Source: Schizochytrium sp. CCTCC M209059
Taxonomy: Eukaryota; Sar; Bigyra; Thraustochytrida; Thraustochytriidae
Direction of reading: 5' to 3'
Length of the DNA stretch: 64,000 nt
NCBI GenBank assembly: GCA_000818945.1
Contig: KN805370.1
Span: 563,578 to 627,577, forward strand
The position numbers were made by a program, and so were the translations under genes. Within the stretch, counting starts at the first letter, position 1. Each line of letters opens with the position of its first letter. Of the stretch, positions 38,095-46,709 are shown in pieces. The notes beneath the pieces are model-generated. The model was not told the DNA's origin and did not search any database. It saw only the letters and a list, made by a program, of their open reading frames with translations.

Positions 38095-39882
38095 ATGCAC
38101 GGGTTCTTGCTACGGCTCGCATTGAACGCGCTCGCTCTTGCACTCGTGCCTCAAGCTGCTGCTGCTGCTGCTGCTGCTGCTTCTGCTTCTGCTGCTTCTG
38201 CTTCTGCTACTTGGACGAATGAAAGATCACAACACTTTGGCTCAGCAGCAGCAGCAGCAGCAACAACAACATCAACATCAAGAATGATGAGATCGCTCGT
38301 CTCAACTCGTGAGACCGACTCGGACATTGCCAATCTTGACTTTGTCACGGACGATGTGCATGGAATCGAGGAAGAGGAGGAAGAAGAAGGAGAAGGAGTA
38401 GAGGATGGAGCTCATGCTGCGAAGATTGACGATCCGCCTCAGCAGCCGTCCCCTGCACAAAGTTCTTCCCGTAAACAGGGTGAACATGAGCAGATTCACC
38501 TTGCAGGTGTCGAAGACAACAATGTCAAACATGACAAACCAACGTTGACCACTGCAGACTCCGACTTTGCTGAAGATACGACACCTGATCAGGATGATCC
38601 AGCTGTAAGCTCAGGGGTTGCTGCGTCAGAATCGCCGCCAATGAAAAATCGAGGGCCAAAGTCGAAAGCAACCGCCCTGGGCTTGCATGCCCACGAGGAC
38701 GGTGCGGAATACTTTTACACCAATGAAAAGGGAAACCCAAACAAAGCCAAGCAGGACAGGGAAGCAAAAGATTCGATTCTAACGATTGCAGACCACCTCC
38801 GCGCCTCAATCTCTGCCGATGAAACCGCACCGCATCATGAAATTCTCAAAGCTCATCAACCCAAACAACCTTTGGGCGTAGGTGATGACCTACTCTGGAT
38901 GTCTAACGCGCCCGGGACCAGCTCGATCATCTTGTTCGTCTTAGTAGGTTGCACTGCTTTCGCCTTTCAACGTAGCGCGCGGCTACGATTTGCCGCTTCG
39001 CGCATCTTGGCGTGGACGCGACGCCGATTGACCTTTGTCGCGCCGAGACTCGCGGCGCGCATACGTGGACTTGTCCCCGCATCTCTAAGCTCGAGCAAGC
39101 GCTCGTCAGGGCGCCACACAGTCTCGGACTCTGCTGGAGCCAGCGGGACTGCGAACCCCTTTGCACTACCACGTGCTAAACTCAGCGACTTGCAGGATCA
39201 CGTGAGCGCTCTTGCCTCGAGTGTGACCAAAAAGGCTGTAAAGTCAGAAGATGCACGCAAACACACTGAGATGCAAAGTCTCGCCCGTGCCGGCGCTCTC
39301 AAGCCTCAGCGTCGCGACGTTCCGTCGGGCTTTCGCTCCGTGATCAGCGACGAAGCCATGGAGTCTCTCTTGGGTCATCTTCCCGAACGACTTACAGCAA
39401 TGAATTGGTCGTTGCTCTACGCGAGCGAGGTCCACGGATACAATCTGACGACTGCCTACCAGAAAGCGCAAGGTCATGGGCCTTTTCTCGTTGTTGTCAT
39501 GGACATGAACCGCTATGTTTTTGGCGCTTTCAGCAATGAGGCGCTCACTTGCGGGCCACGCCAGTACTACGGGACGGGGGAATCGTTTATTTTTCAACTC
39601 GAGCCTGCTTTCCGTTGCCATCACTGGAGTGGCGGGAATAGCCAGTTTGTTTTATCCACAAAAGACATGCTCGCCTTTGGCGGCGGAGGCCACTTTGCGC
39701 TCTTCCTAGACGCGATGTTTGAGCAGGGCTCAAGCGAAGCAGGTTCGACAACATTTGAGCCATACGAAGGTCTTGCGAGCAACCCTCGCTTCAAGTGCTG
39801 TGCTGTGGAAATCTGGGGATTCACTTCGCCCATGCTTTCTTCACCGAAACGCCGCGCAAGACCATTTCCGACTTTTCGGTAA
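38095..39882 (+). CDS. Signal peptide–TM–TLDc domain protein
   Basis: The ATG at 38095 starts a signal peptide (LLRLALNALALALVPQ) and a protein of 595 residues. An Ala/Ser repeat region (GCT/TCT repeats, about 22–45) and an acidic, disordered luminal segment (Glu run near 95) follow. One TM helix lies near 275–293 (SSIILFVLVGCTAFAF). After a basic stretch of about 70 residues, a TLDc domain covers about 415–590: EAMESLLGHLPERLTAMNWSLLY in two parts, then GPFLVVVMDMNRYVFGAF, YYGTGESFIFQL and FGGGGHFALFLD. TLDc proteins (OXR1, NCOA7, TBC1D24) act in oxidative-stress defence and V-ATPase regulation and are normally soluble. Here the order predicts a type I membrane protein with cytosolic TLDc, which is unusual. 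Confidence 0.85.
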   Translation: MHGFLLRLALNALALALVPQAAAAAAAAASASAASASATWTNERSQHFGSAAAAAATTTSTSRMMRSLVSTRETDSDIANLDFVTDDVHGIEEEEEEEGEGVEDGAHAAKIDDPPQQPSPAQSSSRKQGEHEQIHLAGVEDNNVKHDKPTLTTADSDFAEDTTPDQDDPAVSSGVAASESPPMKNRGPKSKATALGLHAHEDGAEYFYTNEKGNPNKAKQDREAKDSILTIADHLRASISADETAPHHEILKAHQPKQPLGVGDDLLWMSNAPGTSSIILFVLVGCTAFAFQRSARLRFAASRILAWTRRRLTFVAPRLAARIRGLVPASLSSSKRSSGRHTVSDSAGASGTANPFALPRAKLSDLQDHVSALASSVTKKAVKSEDARKHTEMQSLARAGALKPQRRDVPSGFRSVISDEAMESLLGHLPERLTAMNWSLLYASEVHGYNLTTAYQKAQGHGPFLVVVMDMNRYVFGAFSNEALTCGPRQYYGTGESFIFQLEPAFRCHHWSGGNSQFVLSTKDMLAFGGGGHFALFLDAMFEQGSSEAGSTTFEPYEGLASNPRFKCCAVEIWGFTSPMLSSPKRRARPFPTFR

Positions 39883-40249
39883 ATGTATACAGCTGTTTTC
39901 TTTATTTTTTTTTGTGCCGTCGTTTCTTGATTTTTGTTTTAGAGAATCAGCCTCTCCGTGCTACACGATTGATTTTGTACATTTGAAGGATCTGCTATTT
40001 CTATCTAGGCCTAGGCCTAGACGGGAAGAAACCAATCGCTGCAGAAAGACAGACATCACACGGCCCAAGCACGCATCCACGCATGGTAGAGTAACCCGCC
40101 ATGCATGGGGCGGCCTATTCTCGCAGCGTTGGGTCAGTTTCTACTTTCGTGGTAAGCGCGAAGAAAGCGCGCCCTGAGACGCCATAGACGCGCAGACAGA
40201 CAGACCCCGGGCCCGCGTGGCGGCGCGGACGGCGCGTACGCACGCCGGG
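39883..40249. other. Intergenic region
   Basis: 3' flank of the TLDc gene and leader of the kinase-like remnant. Nothing conserved is seen. Confidence 0.45.
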
Positions 40250-41078
40250 ATGGAGGCGAACCTGGAGAACGGGGATGAAGACTCGATCCGCCGCCAGCAG
40301 CAGGATCGCTGGCTCCGGAACAGGAACAACGAGGATGACGATGAGGGGAAAGAGCAACCTCGAACATCCACGGCGGCGCACGCTGCGCAGCGCGACGTGG
40401 ACGACGGCGACGACACACCTTGAGGCAGAGTTGCGCGACGTCCTCGACCTTCTGGGGCCGTACTTTGGCGAAAACGCTCGTCGCGCAAGCGCGAGGGGTA
40501 ACCTTGCCGCGAGAGCGCGTTTTCTCTTTCATGTCAGCGCTATTCGCCAGTCTCTGCGCGAGGCCGAGCAGCATCTTCAGACATGTCTCCAGCTCTGCTA
40601 ACTTGACCTTCAGCTTCGGCAGCATCAGGAAACGCAGCAAGCCCAGGACGATGCCGTGACACTTGGCGAAGACGCGCACGACGATGAAGATGCACGGGAC
40701 GACCTAGTCCGTGTGCTTGGGGCTCTGCACGAGCGTGGTCTCCTCGACGACGATCCAGAAGAAGTCGTCTCTTTTCTTCAGGAAAACCCTGACGTGGATA
40801 TCGACGCGGTACTCGAAGGCCAGCTGGGCACGCGCCGTCAGCGTCGGGCGCTAGAGCGTCTAACGGTCAATCTCATCAAGGTCGAAGAGGCCGAGGCCGC
40901 CTCGCTCCCAAGTGAGCAGGTGAACACCTCGGCCCCTTTGCAGGTTCTCGGCGAGGGCCAATTTGGTCAGGTTGTTCTGGGCCTGTTCAAGCGCGACGAT
41001 GGCGCCGAAGTTGAAGTTGCAATCAAGCGTGTCAAGCCACATGGTCTTCGCATGCAATTTCAGAGTTTAAAGAGATAA
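40250..41078 (+). pseudogene. Truncated protein-kinase gene (N-terminal part and ATP-binding loop only)
   Basis: A start at 40250 (MEANLENGDEDSIRRQQQ) opens an acidic, helical N-terminal region in one frame up to TGA near 40421. Coding resumes in another frame no later than about 40614 and runs to TAA at 41078 (VTLGEDAHDDEDARDDLVRVLG). An intron ending TGCTAAC...CTTCAG at 40613 joins the two if its donor is GTGGAC at 40397; this donor is weak and uncertain. The C-terminal end reads LGEGQFGQVVLGLF and VAIKRVK, meaning the Gly-rich loop and catalytic Lys of a protein kinase. It stops about 13 residues later. No αC helix, HRD or DFG follows anywhere downstream on this strand, so the kinase is broken off. 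It could instead be an unusual small protein. Confidence 0.5.
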
Positions 41079-41284
41079 TTAGTGTCCTTAGTGTCTCCCA
41101 AAAAATAAGCTGAATGCAAAGTTTGACTTCATCTTCAATTGCATCTCCAACACCAACCTTTAGTAAAAATTCTAATTCAACATCCACTTCAGCACGAGGT
41201 GAAAGGCGGCATGACGGAGCGAAAAAACGTCGTCTCGCGAGCTGCTGCAGTAGTCGGCCAATTGTTTATGCCCGTCTTTTTTCT

Positions 41285-43333
41285 TCACGAAGAGCTGTCT
41301 TCCGCTCTGCTTCTTATCTGAGAGCCAATCTGCCATGCGCTTATGAATGAGTACCATCGCCGCCTCGATCGACATAAGAGATTGCTCGCGTCGTCGACCA
41401 TATCCTCCGTATCATCTTGGTCTAATCGCAGAATTGTACTTAGTTGCTCGACACTCAGCGGTTCACGAGCAACTACGATTGGCGCCAGGAGCGTCTTGTA
41501 CCTCTTCCCCCCGCCAATCTTTTCTTGTAGGCGCTTAAAGTAGCGTCTTGGTGCGAGATGTCCTGCGAGATCAGCAGTCCACCTCGCTTCTCCTCGTGCA
41601 TCCGCTTCAGGGTCTCGGGTAGAAAGCTCGCCCAGAGAAAGAGACTTTCGGATCGCTCGGAAAGAATCTTGGCGCAAGAAGCAACGTCTTTCTGTTCCAC
41701 GATATCTCCGTTGTCGCATAAAAGATGTTCGATGTGTTTTTCTATGTCGCGAAAGTTCTGTACGTCCTTGAGCTCCAGCACCTTAAAATCAAGGTTGTTG
41801 TTGGCGATTCCGCGCTGGATCTCGCCTTCAGGACGTGTGCTCACGACCAAACTGAGCCATTTTGGCATCATATCCTTCCACATGCAAACGACCTTCCGCA
41901 AAACATCGTCGCTCTTGCTGCACTCGTCGAGAGCGTCGAGTATGACCACTTGTCGCATCTGGTCAGAGCCGAGCTTGTTCAGAGGATCGACAAGAATTGT
42001 CTTGAAAATATCCGCCAGCGTCTTTTCGCGAAGACCCTCAAAGTTTACTTCTTCGAGTGCTTCAGGGAAATGAGGCACGGTTTGACACAGTTGCCAAGCA
42101 ATGCTTAGAATTGCTTCAGCATGTGACGCCGCGGTCCCATCATCGTGTCGAAAGAAATGGTACGCTGCCACCGAGATAGGCTGGCGCTCCTTTTTGCTTC
42201 GACGCCACAAGCTACGTACAAGTGACGACTTTCGACGCGACTCGGCGCGTTCATCAGCCTGGCTCTTTTCGACATCTTCGTCAGTTTTCAGAGCGCCTCC
42301 ACGGTGGCAAAGCTCGGCCATGATGACGCTTTTGCCGACGCCGCCGTCGCCCACAAGAATGAAGACGGCACTTTGTTTCTTGTCATACCAGTCGCAAAAC
42401 TCGTCAATGATCCAGCTCCGCGTGCCGAGGGTGAAGTTGTCCGCCTTGCCCTTGGCCCATGCCTCTGAGCTGCACGGATTTAGGCGGGGATAGATGTCGC
42501 ACAGCAAAGGGGTGAGGTCCGATGAAGGCTCAGGGGTCTCGATGCGCATGTGAATGGCCTTGGCGAGACGTTCGATCGCCTTGTCCGAAAAACTGCCATT
42601 CGGACATTCGGAAAGATCCACCGGTGCTTGCCTTGCGAGAGCGAGCTTGAATCGGCCGGTCCACCCCGTTGCGGGCTTGGTCATGTCCGGCTCTAACGCA
42701 GCAACCACGGTCTGGTTGAAGCGTTTGCTGCTGGCATATTCAAACTCCTTGAGACAGTTGTCTGACCGATCGATCACCTGTGTTGATCTTTTGCATGTAC
42801 CCTTCGGTCGCAAGGACGAGGAATACTGTGGACGAGTCAATGCCTTCAGCCATACTTCCGTGAAGACTGCCTAATACTTGCTCGGCATCAAACCAGACGT
42901 CAATGTCGTAGTCGCGGAGTCGCAACGCGAGTTCGATGGCCATCTTGTGCACCCATTTGTCTTTGCCCCATTGGTGCGAGAGGAACGCGTGAAAGCTCCG
43001 GTGTCGTGGCGCACCTGCGGCACGGCCTTTCGCGGCAAGAGCTTCGGCCACCACCTCATCAGCGGTGTCCATTGTGGGCTCACAAAAGTTGATGAATAAG
43101 TCGCCGGAGGTGTACCAGGCAAGCGCGCCCGTCCAGTCCTTGGTATCAGCCATGGCTTCGTCGATGAGGATGGGCACAATTGAGCTGGGGAGGACCTTTG
43201 CCACTGCCTCGACGAGCATCCAATTGGCTTGGAGTGCCGTACTCACGAGCAGAAGAGCGGACTCGTCGTTGTCATGCGCTCGCTCCGTATCAGTTCTCCA
43301 TAAAGCTTGACGACGTTTCTTTGTAAACGACAA
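41285..43333 (-). pseudogene. Frameshifted TIR–NACHT (NLR-like/STAND) gene
   Basis: Three consecutive minus-strand frames carry one protein. The first (from 43333) has what looks like the second half of a TIR domain (LPSSIVPILIDEA, DLFINF). A complete TIR follows: HAFLSHQWGKDKW, DIDVWFDAEQVLG, STVFLVLATEGYMQK. Near 42780 the reading moves to a second frame (DNCLKEFEYASSKRF on). This contains a NACHT/STAND ATPase with Walker A GDGGVGKS (about 42325–42350) and Walker B VVILDALDEC. Near 41515 it moves back to the first frame (LLAPIVVAREPLSVEQL) and ends at 41285 with no sensor repeats. One missing base in a G6 tract at about 41509–41514 would explain the second shift. No ATG heads the frame. Either a decayed gene or two assembly indels. 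TIR plus NACHT is the build of immune-type signalling NTPases. Confidence 0.75.
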
Positions 43334-43597
43334 TGTGTAGGCCTACACCGGGCCAAATTGAATTTATAAAACATTGGAAAGCAAGAGTTAAAATTACATT
43401 TACGTCTTTACGCGTTCGGGCCAAATGGTTTGGCGTATTTCCGAAGAAGAAACTAAAAAAGGAAGACGATGGCGACGACGATAATGATGAAGGTGATGGT
43501 GCAGTCCCGGTGTACGACTGGATTGCATTTGAGACATTTTTCAAGATCGTCTAGACCGTTCGCGTCCCAGATCCGAGCCTTTGGGGCGGTAGGAGGG
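43334..43597. other. Short spacer
   Basis: Lies between the TIR–NACHT remnant and the F-box/TMEM185 gene. Part of it may be upstream sequence of the TIR–NACHT gene. No feature can be supported. Confidence 0.3.
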
Positions 43598-45820
43598 TCA
43601 AGGCCGTGAGGAAGACGCAGCCCGTGAAGCGCGCGCACGCTCGGACGCGGACCTTCGCACAGCTTCCGGCGCCGCAATACTCACACCACGATGACGCGGA
43701 AGCGGCGGACCGAGACGGCTCGAGCTGCTGCTGCTGCCGCCAGCAGCATTGCCACGCGTGTTGCTCGCTGCGAGCTGCAAACTCATCTTCTCGAGCATCT
43801 TGGGATGCGACATACTCAATTCTGCGCGCGAAGGTGCCTCATCGTACACTGTAACGTTGATCAAATACAATGTGCAAATGCTGAACCAAACAAAAAGGGG
43901 CGTGAATACCTCCATCCACGTGAGCGGCTCACCCGCGGCGTCAAACTTGATGACCAGCAAGACTTGGAAAGCGACGAGTGGCGCGAAGATCACCAACATG
44001 ACAACGACGACAAGAAGACTGTCAGAGATGTCTTTGCGTGTGTACAGGCTCTGTGCAAGAGTCACAAAGAGAAAAATAAGGAGCTCGCCTTCGAAAACCC
44101 AAAGCGGAATGAGCACCACAGCAATGGATACGGAGACATAGCGATCCAGGTACAATGGAAGCGTAATGGCAAAAACTGTCACGGGAAGCCACACAGAAAA
44201 CATGAGCACCAAATAAGGCGTCTTGAAATCGTCCATGTCTTCGTGCGCGCCACACCATCGCAAAACTGGGCTCAGTGCGAAAATGAGCAACATGATCCAA
44301 AAGGGCGAAAAGATGGCCATCCAAGGCCACGTCGTTGACGCTTCCACTCGCATGCCAATAAAAATCACAAAGAGTACCAGACTCACATAAAGTACAATCC
44401 CGCTACACATTGCAACTGGCTCTTCCCGAAAAACCTTGTGCATCCAAAACTGGATAAAACCCCGATAATTCGAATACATGCCATAAAATAAAGAGTCCGA
44501 CTTGGATGACCTGAGATACAAGACCGCGCCCATCAAGATTCCCACCGCGAAAAGACCAAAGAGGAAAAACAGAGGCGCCATGATCACCCAGATGCTTCCG
44601 TCGAGACGGCCGTCCATGCTCAACGCCACTAGAATGAAGAGCAGCAATGGGCAAATTCCAATCATGGGCGTTGTGAGATCCCAAGATATGGCCCGAATGC
44701 GTCGCTCCGTACGCGCTCGGAACGCAGATATCTCTCGAATTTCCTCGTTGATAATCACCTCCATGGCTGCAAGTCGAACACGCTCTTCGTAGTCGTATAT
44801 CAGCTGCAAATATACCGCCTTCTCACGGCAAGGTGCATAATGCCCAGGAGTAGCTTGCGCGTCGGCCTCGTTAACCGTAGCTCGGTCTGTGTCGGGCGCT
44901 GGAGTCGCTGCGGCAGATGATGAGGATCTTCGAAGACTTTGCGCCCAAGCAGGCCGAACGACGGGCGAACCACCAAAGGGTCTCGACCACGACGGCCAAG
45001 ACGGACTCGCCGCTGGAGATGATGTGGTCGTCGCAATCTGACTTTGGCCCTGATGCTCGCTCTGCTGGCTCGACGTCGATGAGATTGGAGGCAAATCGGA
45101 TGTGCTATCATTTTCCAAATCAGCCGAGGACGTCAGCAGTGCGCCAGAACCAAAGCCGCGCTCGAGATCAAGATCTGGTCCATTTCGAGGGCCAGCAGTG
45201 CTGAAAGGAATTAGCGAATGGGGCATGGGAAAGTCTTGCATGGCCCCAGAGGACAGGCGCGGGCCCGAAAAGTCGAGAAATAAAAGACGACGCCAAAGCC
45301 GGGGATCGTCTGAGGCCCTTTGGAGCGATGAGCAGGTCATGGATATTGAAAGAAGGTCGCGTGCTTCGAGGAAGACAAGAAGCTTGGCAATGAGTACTTG
45401 TTGCGGCACTTCGACAAGTCGGCTTACGAGAGACTTATTTGTGTCCCCCTTTCGCGCACGTTTCGAGCGCGCGCGGCGTCCATGCCATCGTTTGCTTCCC
45501 AATGCACCTTCCGAACTTGCGTCTCCACCTTCGCCCTCCCCAGCTGCAGAGGTTTTCTCCCCAGAGCCTGACTGTTTGCGCTCTAGACTTTGCTGTGAAG
45601 GGGGTTCTGCAGGAGGAGGACGCGCCGCAGACGCCAACTTTGCACTCACCACGCTACTGCGTCTGCTGCCGATGTAGCTGTTGTCGACTCCAAATGGAGT
45701 ATCATTGTCCATGGTTGTGTCAGCTGTTGACGAGCCAGATATTGTGTCGGGACTCTCGTCATGACGAAGATCGGTCTCTGCATGTTCACCCGATGGCAAG
45801 GGCCCGAGCTCGAGAGCCAT
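43598..45820 (-). CDS. F-box protein fused to a TMEM185-like multipass membrane domain
   Basis: 740 residues, intronless, ATG at 45820. A disordered Ser/Pro-rich N-terminus precedes an F-box at about 135–180 (VPQQVLIAKLLVFLEARDLL, then SMTCSSLQRASDDPRLWRRL). A disordered linker of about 190 residues leads to a polytopic region (about 380–657) with eight or more TM helices. Repeated units like RLDGSIWVIMAPLFF, TTWPWMAIFSPFWIML and IFAPLVAFQVLLVIKFD match the TMEM185 (transmembrane Fragile-X-F) family, where a charged dipeptide precedes W-x-x-[IV]-x-x-P-L. The tail is Ser/Arg-rich. F-box proteins recruit substrates to SCF ubiquitin ligases. A membrane-embedded F-box would place that activity at a membrane; this role is inference. 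Both domains sit in one uninterrupted frame. Confidence 0.85.
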   Translation of the reverse strand: MALELGPLPSGEHAETDLRHDESPDTISGSSTADTTMDNDTPFGVDNSYIGSRRSSVVSAKLASAARPPPAEPPSQQSLERKQSGSGEKTSAAGEGEGGDASSEGALGSKRWHGRRARSKRARKGDTNKSLVSRLVEVPQQVLIAKLLVFLEARDLLSISMTCSSLQRASDDPRLWRRLLFLDFSGPRLSSGAMQDFPMPHSLIPFSTAGPRNGPDLDLERGFGSGALLTSSADLENDSTSDLPPISSTSSQQSEHQGQSQIATTTSSPAASPSWPSWSRPFGGSPVVRPAWAQSLRRSSSSAAATPAPDTDRATVNEADAQATPGHYAPCREKAVYLQLIYDYEERVRLAAMEVIINEEIREISAFRARTERRIRAISWDLTTPMIGICPLLLFILVALSMDGRLDGSIWVIMAPLFFLFGLFAVGILMGAVLYLRSSKSDSLFYGMYSNYRGFIQFWMHKVFREEPVAMCSGIVLYVSLVLFVIFIGMRVEASTTWPWMAIFSPFWIMLLIFALSPVLRWCGAHEDMDDFKTPYLVLMFSVWLPVTVFAITLPLYLDRYVSVSIAVVLIPLWVFEGELLIFLFVTLAQSLYTRKDISDSLLVVVVMLVIFAPLVAFQVLLVIKFDAAGEPLTWMEVFTPLFVWFSICTLYLINVTVYDEAPSRAELSMSHPKMLEKMSLQLAASNTRGNAAGGSSSSSSRLGPPLPRHRGVSIAAPEAVRRSASERARASRAASSSRP

Positions 45821-46001
45821 AATTTTGTCGTGCCAAGGTTACCAAAAAAATAAAGAAGCCCTTTCTTCTTCTCCCGTTGCTTACGTTGACCGACGTAGGC
45901 CGCCGCAAATATTAAAGACGATGTTAAATGTTCCGCGGCCTTGTCTGCAGGATCTTGATCGTGTACCGACTGCCGGTAGGTTAGGATGAGATAAGAAGAT
46001 G

Positions 46002-46038
<37 letters not shown>

Positions 46039-46709
46039 GAGAGAGCCTTTGGGGGAGGGATCGGCCGCTTCCGCTCTCCTACGAGGCGTGGCGCGCGCGC
46101 GCGTCCGGCAAAGGTAGTTCTCAAGGAGTATCGGAGCGGCGTGCGAAGTCGTCCTCGTATGGATCAAGAGGCTCGACAAGGTTGTGAGCGCAGCTGCTCG
46201 TTTGCTCGCTCGTTCGTTCGCTCGCTTTACACGTTGGACCAAAAGGAGGAGGGGTGGCAAATGGCCACCGCCTCGCCTCGCCTTGCCTCGCTTCGCTTCC
46301 CTTCTGTTTGTTCTCGGCGCGCGAGCCAGTGCGCCGTCAGCCAGCGAACGTCAGAAGCTAGCCCCTCCTCTCCCGCCCTGCCTCGTCGGCTTGGCCTTTG
46401 GCCGGAGCCGCCTCGGCCGCGCGACTGAGGGACGCCGCCGCGGCTACGTAGTCGTTTCGGCTTTGATACCCGGGCCAAGTAGACGATCAACGTGAAGCGC
46501 GTGTCCTGACTACAAGTTCTTTGAGCGAACTCTTGATCTCTGCGAGCGAACTCCTGGCAAGTCGGCGTCAGCTAATCGCGCGAGCTCAGGCTCGCGCGAA
46601 GCGTGTTTCTCTTGTTCACATGGAGATCGCGGCGACGCGCGACCAATGGATTTTCGCTACAAGATAGGCTCGCTTCTGGCGTTCTTGGTGGCGGCCCTTC
46701 GATCGGAGT
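45821..46709. other. Intergenic region with GA microsatellite
   Basis: Promoter of the F-box/TMEM185 gene (minus) and 3' flank of the upstream minus-strand gene. Contains the GA tract at 46005–46035. No conserved gene is visible; frames here are compositional. Confidence 0.45.
46005..46035. repeat. (GA)n microsatellite
   Basis: 31-bp perfect AG run about 185 bp upstream of the F-box/TMEM185 start codon. Confidence 0.9.
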
